From an uncultured SAR86 cluster bacterium (GTDB lineage Bacteria > Pseudomonadota > Gammaproteobacteria > Magnimaribacterales > AG-339-G14): DNA of 64,000 nt. Location: contig CACILL010000003.1 in the NCBI GenBank assembly GCA_902587545.1, positions 1 through 64,000 on the forward strand, in the 5' to 3' direction. Below the pieces are notes generated by a model. It made no database searches, was not told the DNA's origin, and saw only the letters and a list, made by a program, of their open reading frames with translations. Shown here in pieces: positions 39,757 through 49,179 of the stretch (position 1 is its first letter; every line of letters starts with the position of its first letter). The translations under genes and the position numbers were made by a program.

Positions 39757-41237
39757 TGAGTTATTTAGTATTAGCAAGAAAATGGAGACCATCCAATTTT
39801 TCAGAAGTTGTTGGTCAGGATCATGCTGTTGCAGCTTTAAAAAATTCCGTTTCTTCAAAAAACATTCACCACGCATATCTATTTACAGGTACCCGAGGTA
39901 TCGGAAAAACATCTATTGCTAGAATCTTAGCCAAAGCACTTAATTGTTCTGAATTAATTGATAACACAGAACCTTGTAATGCTTGTGAATCATGTACATC
40001 AATAAATGAAGGAGCTGCAATCGACTTTATTGAGATTGACGCGGCATCAAGAAGAGGTATTGAAGATACTAAAAATCTTTTAGAAACTATTTCTTATTTA
40101 CCTTCATCATCAAAGTATAAAATCTATTTGATTGACGAAGTTCATATGCTGACTCCTGAAAGTTTTAATGCTTTGCTAAAAAACTTAGAAGAACCGCCTC
40201 CCCATGTAATATTTATGTTTGCAACCACAGAATATAAAAAGATTTTGCCCACAATAATTTCTAGATGCCTCCAAATAAATTTAAGTTCTGTCTCTGTAAA
40301 TGTTATTTCAAATCAATTGGGAGAAATTTTTTCAAAAGAAAAAATAAAATACGATGAAAATTCTTTGAGGCTTATTGCCGAAGCTGCACAAGGAAGTCTT
40401 AGAGATGCTCTATCTATATCTGAAAAAGTAATATCCTTTTGCAATAGAAACCTTAAAGAGAAAGAAGTGAGAGATGTTTTGGGAATTCCAGAACCTGAAA
40501 TTATTGATAATCTCTTGAAATCAATTTTAGATGAGGATGTAACAGAGGTTCTATCAATTCTTAAAAATTATGGAGAATATGAAGATCATGAATTTTTATT
40601 AAAGTCTTTAATGGATTTAATTCAAGACATTGCAATTAGTCAGTTTGAAAAAAAAGGATCCAAAAATAATATCAATGATTTTTTAAAAACCGACCCTGCT
40701 AAACTGCAGTTTCTTTATCAGTTAGGACTTTCCAATTTAAAGCATTTTAGTTTGGGCTATGATTCTTTTTCAATACTGAAAATGACTTTATTAAAAATGA
40801 TTGCCTTTTCTCCTGAAAATCAAAAAAAAAATTCTTTAAAAATTAAAAAACAAGATAACTCTGAAATACACTGGCCAGGAATATTCTCTGATTTAAATCT
40901 AAATGGCATATCGAAAAATCTACTCAAGCAAGCAAGTGTTATTCAACAAGAAAATAATTTAAAACTATCTTTTCCAAATAACGTTCTTTCCTTACTTAAT
41001 GAAGACCAAAAAAAAGATATTGAAAAAAGCTTTGAAGATTATCTAAAAATGGAACTGGTTTTCATCTACGATGATGATGTTGATTCAAAACTTACACCGG
41101 AATACGAGAAAAAAAATAAAGATAAAGGAATTAGAAAAAATATAAAAAAAACCATGGAAAAAGATAAAAACTTCAATGAAATCATGGGAGGACTTAAAGT
41201 TGAATCTGTAAAATTTAATAAAAAAAATGAAACTTAG
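39756..41237 (+). CDS. dnaX: DNA polymerase III subunit gamma/tau
   Basis: Clamp-loader ATPase. Walker A GTRGIGKTS (about residues 44-52), a four-cysteine zinc module (about 64-79, CSELIDNTEPCNACESC), Walker B LIDEVHM with NALLKNLEEPP, sensor TTEYKKILPTIISRC. The C-terminal third is lysine-rich and divergent. At 493 residues it is short, so the tau-specific region is reduced. recR follows directly with an 11-base overlap. Several A-runs near 41107 could look like frameshift sites but do not form a recognisable programmed shift. Confidence 0.96.
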   Translation: MSYLVLARKWRPSNFSEVVGQDHAVAALKNSVSSKNIHHAYLFTGTRGIGKTSIARILAKALNCSELIDNTEPCNACESCTSINEGAAIDFIEIDAASRRGIEDTKNLLETISYLPSSSKYKIYLIDEVHMLTPESFNALLKNLEEPPPHVIFMFATTEYKKILPTIISRCLQINLSSVSVNVISNQLGEIFSKEKIKYDENSLRLIAEAAQGSLRDALSISEKVISFCNRNLKEKEVRDVLGIPEPEIIDNLLKSILDEDVTEVLSILKNYGEYEDHEFLLKSLMDLIQDIAISQFEKKGSKNNINDFLKTDPAKLQFLYQLGLSNLKHFSLGYDSFSILKMTLLKMIAFSPENQKKNSLKIKKQDNSEIHWPGIFSDLNLNGISKNLLKQASVIQQENNLKLSFPNNVLSLLNEDQKKDIEKSFEDYLKMELVFIYDDDVDSKLTPEYEKKNKDKGIRKNIKKTMEKDKNFNEIMGGLKVESVKFNKKNET

Positions 41238-41826
41238 TCCTAAAATTTCTGAATTAATTGATTCATTAAAATCTCTTCCTGGAATTGGTCCAAAATCAGC
41301 CAGAAGAATGGCTCTTTCATTATTGAGTTCCAATAAAGAGATTGGTTTATTGCTTGCCAAATCTATAGAAGATGCAATTTTAAATATTCAATTATGTCAA
41401 AAATGCTATGTTTTAAATGATCAAGAGCTCTGTGAAATTTGTAACTCAGCGAAAAGAAATAACAATTCTATATGTGTTGTAGAATCAACTTCAGATCTTT
41501 ATTCAATTGAAGAAACATCTGAATTTGATGGCAGATATTTTGTTCTTAACGGTCTACTTTCCCCAATCGATAATATTGGCGCTGAAGAACTAAGGATAGA
41601 GAAATTATTAGATCTCATAGAGGAATTAAATTCAAAAGAGGTCATACTTGCATTAAATTCAACATTAGAAGGCGAGGCTACTGCATATTTTTTACTGGAA
41701 AAATTAAAAAAGAAAGATGTAATTGTTACAAGAATCGCACAAGGAGTTCCGGCAGGAGGAGATTTAAACTATGTTGATAATAATACTCTTAGAAGAGCAA
41801 TTTCCTTTAGAACTGAATTAAAATAA
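41227..41826 (+). CDS. recR: Recombination protein RecR
   Basis: RecFOR-pathway protein of 199 residues. A helix-hairpin-helix ([17 protein letters not shown]), a C4 zinc finger (CQKC ... CEIC, about residues 58-73) and a Toprim domain ([28 protein letters not shown]) are in normal order. It overlaps dnaX by 11 bases. The usual ybaB/ebfC gene between dnaX and recR is absent. Confidence 0.96.
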   Translation: MKLSPKISELIDSLKSLPGIGPKSARRMALSLLSSNKEIGLLLAKSIEDAILNIQLCQKCYVLNDQELCEICNSAKRNNNSICVVESTSDLYSIEETSEFDGRYFVLNGLLSPIDNIGAEELRIEKLLDLIEELNSKEVILALNSTLEGEATAYFLLEKLKKKDVIVTRIAQGVPAGGDLNYVDNNTLRRAISFRTELK

Positions 41827-41830
41827 AACC

Positions 41831-42403
41831 ATGGCTATTAAATCAGATTATTGGATAAAAAAAATGTCTATAGAAAATGACATGATTTCTCCTTTCCAAC
41901 CTACCCAAGTAAAAATCAATGAAGAAAATAATGAAAAATTAATTTCCTATGGGCTTTCCAGCTATGGATATGACGTAAGGTGTGCAAATGAATTTAAAGT
42001 ATTCACAAATATCCATTCAGCAACAGTTGATCCAAAAAAATTTGATAGTTCTAGCTTTATTGATGTTACTCAAGATGAGTGCGTAATTCCTCCAAATTCA
42101 TTTGCTTTAGCAAGAACGATTGAGTATTTCAAAATTCCAAGAGACGTTCTTACAATTTGTCTCGGTAAATCAACCTACGCAAGATGTGGGATCATTGTAA
42201 ATGTAACTCCTCTTGAACCAGAATGGGAAGGGCACGTAACCTTAGAATTTTCCAATACTACCAGTCTCCCAGCAAAAATTTATGCAAATGAGGGCGTAGC
42301 TCAAATGTTATTTTTTCAATCAGATGAAATTTGTGAGGTAAGTTATAAAGACAGAGGAGGTAAATATCAAGGCCAAAAAGGAGTAACTCTTCCTAAAGCT
42401 TAA
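41831..42403 (+). CDS. dcd: dCTP deaminase
   Basis: Deaminates dCTP to dUTP for thymidylate synthesis. Motifs are [12 protein letters not shown] (about residues 39-50), [31 protein letters not shown] with the catalytic glutamate, and the C-terminal GGKYQGQKG. At 190 residues the length is normal for the E. coli-type enzyme. It converges with the DUF3108 gene. Confidence 0.96.
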   Translation: MAIKSDYWIKKMSIENDMISPFQPTQVKINEENNEKLISYGLSSYGYDVRCANEFKVFTNIHSATVDPKKFDSSSFIDVTQDECVIPPNSFALARTIEYFKIPRDVLTICLGKSTYARCGIIVNVTPLEPEWEGHVTLEFSNTTSLPAKIYANEGVAQMLFFQSDEICEVSYKDRGGKYQGQKGVTLPKA

Positions 42404-42404
42404 C

Positions 42405-43064
42405 TCAATCTAATTCCCAATCAACATTAAATCCTCTTCCGCCTTGGAAAACCTTTATTGTTTCTTTGTCAGAATCGTTCCGAATCAAAAATTTAAAGTA
42501 TCTTTTATCATCTCTTTGCTCAGTGAACTCAAATACTTCAACAAGTTTTGATTTATAAATAATTTCTTCTCTTTTGTTCAAAAAAGACTTTATTTTGATT
42601 TTTCCCTTGTCGAAATAATTTATTTTAAACTCGTCCTTTTTAAGATAATTCATTTTAATTTGAATCTGTAGAGTTAGGTTATCGTAAAAATTTTCTTCAA
42701 TTTCAATTGAACCTTTCTTTTTACCGAAAGAATAAGTAATAATTTTTCGATCCCCTTCTTTTTCAACTTTATAGGTCTGATGATCCTTTCTCAGTCCTCC
42801 TAAAACATCTAGCTTCCTAAATCCAGATTCCAAGACAACATTTCCATTGTCTATACTAAAAATAGATTCTTGTTTTATGGTGAAGAGGGGATGTTTACCA
42901 ATGGATGAAATCTTCCAACTATTTTCAGATATTTTCTCTAATGTTTCTTTTACCGATCCAGTTGGTTTTGATGAATAATAATTTTCATAAGGATTTAGAT
43001 CAAATAAGAATATTTGATTACAAAAAAAACAAAACAGCACTTTAAATAAAATATTCTTTACCAT
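42405..43064 (-). CDS. DUF3108 domain protein
   Basis: Periplasmic-looking protein of about 219 residues with a hydrophobic N-terminus and a beta-rich body (YTSKPTG-like start, SIFSIDNGNVVLESGFRKLD, RDDKRYFKFLIRNDSD). DUF3108 proteins lie downstream of purN in many gammaproteobacteria, as here. Function unknown. I chose the ATG at 43064; starts at 43079 or 43082 would add up to 6 residues and overlap purN further. Confidence 0.78.
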   Translation of the reverse strand: MVKNILFKVLFCFFCNQIFLFDLNPYENYYSSKPTGSVKETLEKISENSWKISSIGKHPLFTIKQESIFSIDNGNVVLESGFRKLDVLGGLRKDHQTYKVEKEGDRKIITYSFGKKKGSIEIEENFYDNLTLQIQIKMNYLKKDEFKINYFDKGKIKIKSFLNKREEIIYKSKLVEVFEFTEQRDDKRYFKFLIRNDSDKETIKVFQGGRGFNVDWELD

Positions 43065-43689
43065 CTTTATGATAGACATCATCTATTTTTATTTTGTTAT
43101 CGATGATGGATATTTTACCTTCCTGAAGTTCAGTTAATATTTCTGGATAAATAAAATGTTCTATTTTATGAATTTTATTTATAAGGTCGTTTTCTTTTTC
43201 CTTTGCATCCACTTTAACTTTTGCATAGCCAATTATTGGACCACTATCTAGTCCCTCATCTACAAGGTGAACCGTAACCCCATGTTCTTTATCTTTGTTT
43301 TCAAGAACTTTTTTGTGAGTATTTAGACCTGGATATTTTGGTAAAAGAGAAGGGTGAATATTTATTATTTTGTTAGGGAAATTCTTAACAAAATCTGACC
43401 CTAATATTCTCATAAAACCTGCAAGAATTATAAAATCTACACTTTCTTGCTTTATTACTTCTTTAAGTTTCTGATCATACGATTTACGATCCTCAAAATC
43501 TTTATGATCTAAACACAAATTTTTTATATTGTGTTTTTTTGCTCTTTCTAAACCATAAGCATCCTTGTTATTTGAAATAACAATTTTTATAACAGCTTTT
43601 AAACGACCATTTTGAATACTATCAACTATTGCTTGAAAATTTGTACCATTTCCTGATAAAAGAATTGCTAGGGCTAATTTTTTGCTCAT
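43042..43689 (-). CDS. purN: Phosphoribosylglycinamide formyltransferase
   Basis: Transfers a formyl group from formyl-THF to GAR in purine synthesis. LAILLSGNGTNFQAIVDS binds the substrate phosphate; NIHPSLLPKYPGLNTH holds the catalytic His and Asn, with HGVTVHLVDEGLDSGPII providing the catalytic Asp. Length (215) is typical. The start is 1 base after purM's stop. Confidence 0.96.
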   Translation of the reverse strand: MSKKLALAILLSGNGTNFQAIVDSIQNGRLKAVIKIVISNNKDAYGLERAKKHNIKNLCLDHKDFEDRKSYDQKLKEVIKQESVDFIILAGFMRILGSDFVKNFPNKIINIHPSLLPKYPGLNTHKKVLENKDKEHGVTVHLVDEGLDSGPIIGYAKVKVDAKEKENDLINKIHKIEHFIYPEILTELQEGKISIIDNKIKIDDVYHKDGKEYFI

Positions 43690-44727
43690 TCAAAAAATGA
43701 TTCCTTTATTTGATTTTCGTGGACCTATAAAACCTAATTCAAAATATGGGATTTTTAACTTTTTTAAATGATTCTTGCATTGTGTTAAATCGCTTTTGCT
43801 TATCGAAAGTATCATGCCAATGCCACAGTTAAATGTTGATAACATTTCCATTTTAGATAGATTTGATTTTGACTCAATTAAACTAAAAAGATCATTATGA
43901 AATGGATACTTTGATCCGATAGAAATATTTGCGGAAAGATTACTTGGAATTATTCTTTCTAAATTTCCCGTAAGTCCTCCTCCAGTAATATGACTTAGGG
44001 CATTTAAATGAATTTTATCTTTAAGGAATAAAATTTCTTTTACATAGATTTTCGTGGGCTTTAATAGAGCTTTTCCCAGAGCAGATCCTTTGAATTTTTG
44101 ATTTAATCTAATCTGCTTTTTTTCAATGAGTTTTCTAACCAAAGAAAAGCCATTTGAATGCAATCCATTAGATTTTAAACCTATCAAAACATCACCTTTT
44201 TTTACTTGGTTTTTAAGCTTCTTTGAGCTTTTCTCTAAAACTCCAACACAAAAGCCCGCCAAATCAAACTTACCTTTAGGGAAAGCGTTAGGATGTTCTG
44301 CTGTCTCTCCACCGATTAAAGAGCACTGAGAATCCCTACAACCTTTTGTTATTCCTTTAATTATTTCTTTTGAAACATTAAGATTTATTTTATCTGTAAC
44401 AAGGTAATCTAGAAAAAAAAGTGGCTCTGCTTGTAAAGTAATTAAATCGTTTACGCACATTGCTACTAAATCTATACCTATTGAATCATAAACTTTCATC
44501 GCATCAGCAATTTCAATTTTTGTGCCCACTCCATCAGTACAACTTATCAAGACAGGATTTTTGTATTTTTTTGGCAGAACAGAAGCAGCAGCAAAACCTC
44601 CTATAGAGCCAATTATTTCTTTTCTAAAGGTAGTCTTAGCTAAAGGTTTTATGATATCTACTAATTGATCGCCCCTTTTTATGCTTACTCCAGAATCAGC
44701 ATAGGAAGTTTTGTTTGATCTAGACAA
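43690..44727 (-). CDS. purM: Phosphoribosylformylglycinamidine cyclo-ligase
   Basis: AIR synthetase. SYADSGVSIKRGDQLV at the N-terminus, LISCTDGVGTKIEIA, DLITLQAEPLFFLDYL, LIGGETAEHPNAF and HITGGGLTGNLERIIP are the conserved nucleotide-binding segments. Length (345) is normal. It is the first gene of a purM-purN-DUF3108 operon and is divergent from the DUF2066 gene, a standard gammaproteobacterial arrangement. Confidence 0.97.
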   Translation of the reverse strand: MSRSNKTSYADSGVSIKRGDQLVDIIKPLAKTTFRKEIIGSIGGFAAASVLPKKYKNPVLISCTDGVGTKIEIADAMKVYDSIGIDLVAMCVNDLITLQAEPLFFLDYLVTDKINLNVSKEIIKGITKGCRDSQCSLIGGETAEHPNAFPKGKFDLAGFCVGVLEKSSKKLKNQVKKGDVLIGLKSNGLHSNGFSLVRKLIEKKQIRLNQKFKGSALGKALLKPTKIYVKEILFLKDKIHLNALSHITGGGLTGNLERIIPSNLSANISIGSKYPFHNDLFSLIESKSNLSKMEMLSTFNCGIGMILSISKSDLTQCKNHLKKLKIPYFELGFIGPRKSNKGIIF

Positions 44728-44777
44728 AGGATTTTGAATTTAAGTTCTATTAAAAAAACATATTATAATCATTTTTA

Positions 44778-45773
44778 ATGCTAAAAATTATTAAAGTTAT
44801 TTTTTTTATTTCTCTTATTTTTTCTGTTTTAAATTTATACAGCGAGGATTACTCTACAATTGTTCAAGGTGATGATGAGGAAGTTTCTGAACTACTTCAA
44901 AAAGCTTTAAACCAATCAATATTAAAAGTATTAGGCAGTCAAAGGGACTTCAATCTTAATCAACAAAATTTTAAACAATTAAATCCTAATAATTTTGTAA
45001 GAGAGTACAAATTTATCGAATTTAATGATGAGGAAGCTCTTGAGGTAATGATTGATTTGAAAGCACTTCAGGAAAAACTACTGGAACTAAATCTTGGAAT
45101 TTCTTTTTTAAAAAATCCAAAAGTTGCCGCTTGGGTTCTTTGTAAGCCAGATTACTCATCTCTTCAGGCTGCTAAATCTTTAGATCAGAAATGTAAGTTT
45201 GTGAAAAAAGAATTTGATAGGGTTGCAAACGAGAGGGGCATAACAATTGTCTACCCTATATTAGACTCCCGAGATATTAGTTTATTTAGCTTTGAAAATA
45301 ATTCTAATTTAGAGAATTTAACAATTTTTAATGATCGTTATCCTTCCGACGGATGGTTTTTTTGTGAAATTTCAAGTTCAAGTGAATGGTGTTTTCTTCC
45401 AGAAGATATTGAAAAGAAATTTTCTAAATTAGATGTTGAATCTAAATATAAGCCAGCAGTCGGCATAAACATCTTAATTGATAACTTATTTAGTAACCAA
45501 AGACTCAAAGCAAGCTCACAATCCAATCTTCCTTACTATTTAGAAATTAGAGGATTAAAAAAGTTTTCAGATCACAAATCATTTGAAAATATATTAAAAA
45601 ATATTTTATTTATTAATAATCTGAGTTTAATGTCATTAAGAAATAATTCAGCTACTTATAGTTTTAATCTTTTGTCAGAGGAAAGAAATCTATTGAATTA
45701 CTTTGATGAAATTGAAAATTTAATCCTTATAAACAAAGAAAAAGATAAACTTTTCCTAGCTTTAGGCGAATAA
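44778..45773 (+). CDS. DUF2066 domain protein
   Basis: A 331-residue exported protein (signal peptide about 1-22) with the DUF2066 pattern in the first 130 residues (LNQSILKVLGSQRDFNLNQQ, KFIEFNDEEALEVMIDLKALQEKLLELN). Function unknown. It sits divergently from purM and upstream of the CDP-alcohol transferase and Hda gene, matching gammaproteobacterial synteny. The end overlaps the next start by 1 base. Confidence 0.8.
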   Translation: MLKIIKVIFFISLIFSVLNLYSEDYSTIVQGDDEEVSELLQKALNQSILKVLGSQRDFNLNQQNFKQLNPNNFVREYKFIEFNDEEALEVMIDLKALQEKLLELNLGISFLKNPKVAAWVLCKPDYSSLQAAKSLDQKCKFVKKEFDRVANERGITIVYPILDSRDISLFSFENNSNLENLTIFNDRYPSDGWFFCEISSSSEWCFLPEDIEKKFSKLDVESKYKPAVGINILIDNLFSNQRLKASSQSNLPYYLEIRGLKKFSDHKSFENILKNILFINNLSLMSLRNNSATYSFNLLSEERNLLNYFDEIENLILINKEKDKLFLALGE

Positions 45774-46324
45774 TGATTGCGTCCTCAATACCTAATTTCT
45801 TAACCGTTTTTCGTTTTTTTTTAGTTTACCCGATCGTAATAAGTATTTTAGAAGAAAATTATCAACTTACCCTTTTTTTCTTTTTTCTGGCAGGAATATC
45901 TGATTTTTTAGATGGATATCTTGCAAGAAAGTACTCTTGGGAAAGTAGATTTGGGAAAATATTTGATCCTATTTCAGACAAAGTCCTTGTCATTGCTACA
46001 CTTATATCTCTTTCTTTAGTTGGAGAAATAAATATTTATTTAACAATGTTTCTTCTGAGTAGAGATCTCTTTATTATTGTTGGAGTCATTTTGTCTTCCC
46101 TTCTAATTGATAATTACGAAATAAAGCCTTATTTTTCAGGAAAATTTAATAGTTTCGTTTTGATGACTTACCTCGGATTTGTAATCATTGAGGTCTCATT
46201 TGGTCTTGTTCCCATAGTTTTCTTGAATTTTCTGATGGTAGCGCTCTTAATAACTTCTCTTTATAGCGTAATTGAATACTTAAACTATCCAGGTAGAAAA
46301 GTAATTTCCCAAATATTCTTTTAA
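45773..46324 (+). CDS. CDP-alcohol phosphatidyltransferase
   Basis: Integral membrane enzyme with the motif D(x2)DG(x2)AR(x8)G(x3)D(x3)D at D44-D69 (DFLDGYLARKY ... GKIFDPISD). About six membrane helices. It joins a CDP-diacylglycerol to an alcohol; PgsA (glycerol phosphate) is likely but the motif cannot separate it from related enzymes. The end overlaps the Hda gene by 1 base. Confidence 0.88.
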   Translation: MIASSIPNFLTVFRFFLVYPIVISILEENYQLTLFFFFLAGISDFLDGYLARKYSWESRFGKIFDPISDKVLVIATLISLSLVGEINIYLTMFLLSRDLFIIVGVILSSLLIDNYEIKPYFSGKFNSFVLMTYLGFVIIEVSFGLVPIVFLNFLMVALLITSLYSVIEYLNYPGRKVISQIFF

Positions 46325-46983
46325 TGAATCAAAAAGTTTTAGATATTTTCTTGCCCAAAGAGAGATCATTGGATCAGTTGAAAAACTTTTCATTTTTAAA
46401 AAAAATGATTTCTGAAATTGAGTTATTTTTTAGTAATGAAGAAAATTTTTTATTACTAAACATCAAAGAAGATTTAATAAGAAATTATTTATTTCATGCT
46501 TCTTTAAATTCCTACAAAATACAACCCAAAATAATCGATCTAAATGAAAAGATTTTCAATCCGGATGTATTTAAATATCCAATGGTGTTTATAAAAAACT
46601 TATCAAGTGATACTTTAAATCAAGAATCAGAGATTTTTCTATTTAATGGCTTTAATTATTGTTTAAACCAAAATTCCAAAATCTTATTTTCAAGTAATGA
46701 TTTCATTAAAAATTTAGATATTAAATTGGCAGATCTTGAATCAAGATTGAATACCGTTTTACCTGTTGAGATTTTAAATCCTGCTGATGAAGAAAAAATG
46801 AACTTAATTAACTTTGAACTTCAGCAAAGGGGCTTAGAAATCAATGACAAAGAAATGAAATACATATTTACGCATCATTCTCGAGATTTAAATAGTTTAT
46901 TAAATTTAGCAGAAAAACTTGATGAAATCTCCCATCAAGAAAAAAAATCTATTTCAATAAATTTAATAAAGAAAATTATTTAA
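46324..46983 (+). CDS. Hda-like DnaA regulatory protein, P-loop not visible
   Basis: A 219-residue DnaA-related protein. The C-terminal half has DLESRLNTVLPVEILNPADEEKMNLINFEL and HSRDLNSLLNLAEKLDEIS, matching the box VII/VIII part of Hda. At the place of the Walker A loop (WxxxGxGKSH), it reads LNIKEDLIRNYLFHAS, with no glycine-rich P-loop, and no Walker B is clear. Hda with clamp stimulates DnaA-ATP hydrolysis; without a P-loop this may be a non-ATP-binding variant. Its N-terminus lacks a clear clamp motif too. Synteny after a CDP-alcohol transferase supports Hda. Confidence 0.75.
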   Translation: MNQKVLDIFLPKERSLDQLKNFSFLKKMISEIELFFSNEENFLLLNIKEDLIRNYLFHASLNSYKIQPKIIDLNEKIFNPDVFKYPMVFIKNLSSDTLNQESEIFLFNGFNYCLNQNSKILFSSNDFIKNLDIKLADLESRLNTVLPVEILNPADEEKMNLINFELQQRGLEINDKEMKYIFTHHSRDLNSLLNLAEKLDEISHQEKKSISINLIKKII

Positions 46984-46986
46984 AAA

Positions 46987-48714
46987 CTATCTTAATTCAG
47001 GACAAACTAAACAAATTAACTTCGTTTCAATTTTTTTCTTACTGACAAGTCTTTGAATATCTATTGATTCTATAAAGCCAAAAAGGCTATAAGTTGAATT
47101 CAAAAAAGAATTAAAAGATGCAAATAAATCATCAACAATTCCTGGAGAAGTAGATATATATTTTATTTTGAAATCTGAAATTCCTGATTTCTCTTCAAGA
47201 ATTTTAATACCATCTTGAAATACCCCAAGAGAGTCGACAAGACTATTTTGAAGAGCTGATTTGCCAGACCATATTCTTCCTTGGGCAATCTTTTCAGTAT
47301 TATCGATAGTTAACTGTCGGTTCTTTGACACAAGCTTGATAAATTTATTGTAAGAACCATCAACATAACTTTGCATAAATGAAGACAAGTTATCATTAGG
47401 AGGTTCCAATAACGAAAAATTTAATTCGTTGGTAGAAACCTTATCATAGAGTATTCCGACATTTTCAAAGGAATCTTTAAAATTAGGCAAGGCTGCCCAG
47501 ACACCAATGGACCCAGTAAGAGTAAATGGGTTTGCAATTATTGTATTTTGATTCATAGAAATCCAATAACCTCCCGATGCAGCAATATCTCCCATTGAGA
47601 TTACTATTGGAATTTTTTTATTGAGAAGTTCTAATCTTTGTCTGATTATTTCTGAGGCAAAACCACTTCCTCCTGGAGAATTTACTCTAAGAAATAAACC
47701 TTTAATTGACTTATCTTTATCAATTTTATCGAGAGTTTTTGAAAAGTTTTCACTGGAGATCGCTCCTTCTGCATATTCACCATCTATTATTTCTCCAGAG
47801 GCTACTAAGACAGCAAATTTATTATCTGAAGAATTTTCATTGTTCAAGAGCGCTAGGTTATCTTTAAAAGATATTATTTTTTCCTCAACGAGCGAAGATA
47901 GATAGTCATTTAAGTTCGTTCTTACAATTAAAGTGTCAATCAAACCCTCGCTTTTGGCTAGCTTTGCAGTGTCACCATCAAATTTTTCCGTTAATTTTCC
48001 GAGATTATTTATGTAATTATCTATTTTTAAATCTGAAATTTTACTTCTATTTTTTGTAACTATTTCTTTCCAAGAATCCCAGACTTCAGAAAGATAAGAA
48101 GATGTTTGGAGTCTATCTTCTTCAGATAAATTATCTCGAGTAAAAGTGTCCAATGCTGATTTATATTTTCCAGAAACAAAAGTTGATACGCCAATATTAA
48201 GTTTTTCCAATAATTGTTTAATAAAAGGTTTCTGTGAAGAAAAGCCATCTAAAAGAACTAAACCATTCTGATTCAATAAAATAGAATCAGCATAAGAAGC
48301 CAAAAGATAGTTTTTCTTGTCGTAAAAATCAGAATAAGCAATTACTTTTTTGCCCTGGCTTTTGAAACTATCTATGGCTTGACCAATTTCTAAGATACCA
48401 GTGAATGAAATGTCTAAATAGGTTAAATCCATAAATAGTATCTTTACTTCTTCTTCTGTGCCCGCCGTTTCAATAGCCGAAATTATTTCAAACAAATTCA
48501 ATTCATAGGTTTCCCTCTCAAAAAAAGAAAGATTTGAATTCGTTGTTTCGTTTATTTTTTTTGGGGCAAAAGTTATTACAGCGCTAAGGTCTTCCTTGAC
48601 GTCGCTAACCAAAAAAGTGATTGCAATGAACAACAAAGCCAAAATGAAAAATAGATTCAAAATAACTTTTCTTGTTAGGTCAACGAAGTTGAAAAATTTT
48701 CTTAAGAAGCTCAT
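46987..48714 (-). CDS. sppA: Signal peptide peptidase SppA (67K type)
   Basis: Membrane protease that digests cleaved signal peptides. An N-terminal membrane anchor (about 17-36) is followed by two tandem ClpP-like halves. The nucleophile serine is in GDIAASGGYW (C-terminal half), and the catalytic lysine in VSGKYKSALDTFTRDNLSEED of the N-terminal half. At 575 residues it is shorter than the 618 of E. coli. It converges with the Hda gene and is divergent from the TlpA-like gene. Confidence 0.93.
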   Translation of the reverse strand: MSFLRKFFNFVDLTRKVILNLFFILALLFIAITFLVSDVKEDLSAVITFAPKKINETTNSNLSFFERETYELNLFEIISAIETAGTEEEVKILFMDLTYLDISFTGILEIGQAIDSFKSQGKKVIAYSDFYDKKNYLLASYADSILLNQNGLVLLDGFSSQKPFIKQLLEKLNIGVSTFVSGKYKSALDTFTRDNLSEEDRLQTSSYLSEVWDSWKEIVTKNRSKISDLKIDNYINNLGKLTEKFDGDTAKLAKSEGLIDTLIVRTNLNDYLSSLVEEKIISFKDNLALLNNENSSDNKFAVLVASGEIIDGEYAEGAISSENFSKTLDKIDKDKSIKGLFLRVNSPGGSGFASEIIRQRLELLNKKIPIVISMGDIAASGGYWISMNQNTIIANPFTLTGSIGVWAALPNFKDSFENVGILYDKVSTNELNFSLLEPPNDNLSSFMQSYVDGSYNKFIKLVSKNRQLTIDNTEKIAQGRIWSGKSALQNSLVDSLGVFQDGIKILEEKSGISDFKIKYISTSPGIVDDLFASFNSFLNSTYSLFGFIESIDIQRLVSKKKIETKLICLVCPELR

Positions 48715-48738
48715 TTAAAGAAGTATTATATAAAGATT

Positions 48739-49179
48739 ATGAAGTCTATTTTTAATAATTTTTTGATAATTTTTCTTCTGCTCTCTTGCTCAAAACCGGA
48801 TCTCAATGTTTTTGAAGGAAAAGGAGTTTTTCTTGATGATTTAAAAGGTAAATGGATAGTTTTTAACTATTGGGCAGATTGGTGTCCTCCTTGTATAAAA
48901 GAAATTCCTGAATTAAATAATCTTCAGTCTAATTTCTCTGATGATTTAAAAGTTTTTTTAATTAACTTTGATATGTTGGAAGGAGAGGAATTAAAACAAC
49001 AGTTAGAAAAATTTAATGTACAAGTAGACTCTTTATTAACAGACCCTTCTATTATTTTTGATTGGGTCATACCAGAGAACCTTCCTGTTACATTTATTGT
49101 TAATAGAAAAGGAGAATTGGAACTTACGTTAGTTGGACCGCAAACAGAAGAAGAAATTATTAAATTGTTATCTCTTTAA
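48739..49179 (+). CDS. TlpA-like thioredoxin lipoprotein
   Basis: A 146-residue lipoprotein (lipobox LLLSCS) with a thioredoxin fold and the active site WADWCPPCIKE (about residues 50-60). It is probably a periplasmic thiol reductase of the TlpA/ResA kind. A cis-proline LPVTFIV lies near residue 116. It converges with the M23 peptidase gene (4-base overlap). Confidence 0.88.
   Translation: MKSIFNNFLIIFLLLSCSKPDLNVFEGKGVFLDDLKGKWIVFNYWADWCPPCIKEIPELNNLQSNFSDDLKVFLINFDMLEGEELKQQLEKFNVQVDSLLTDPSIIFDWVIPENLPVTFIVNRKGELELTLVGPQTEEEIIKLLSL

Noticed and set aside
41100-41230. A-runs near the dnaX 3' end as a programmed frameshift for a gamma form.
   Set aside because: No slippery heptamer with a Shine-Dalgarno-like and hairpin pair is visible; the A-runs reflect lysine-rich AT-rich coding.
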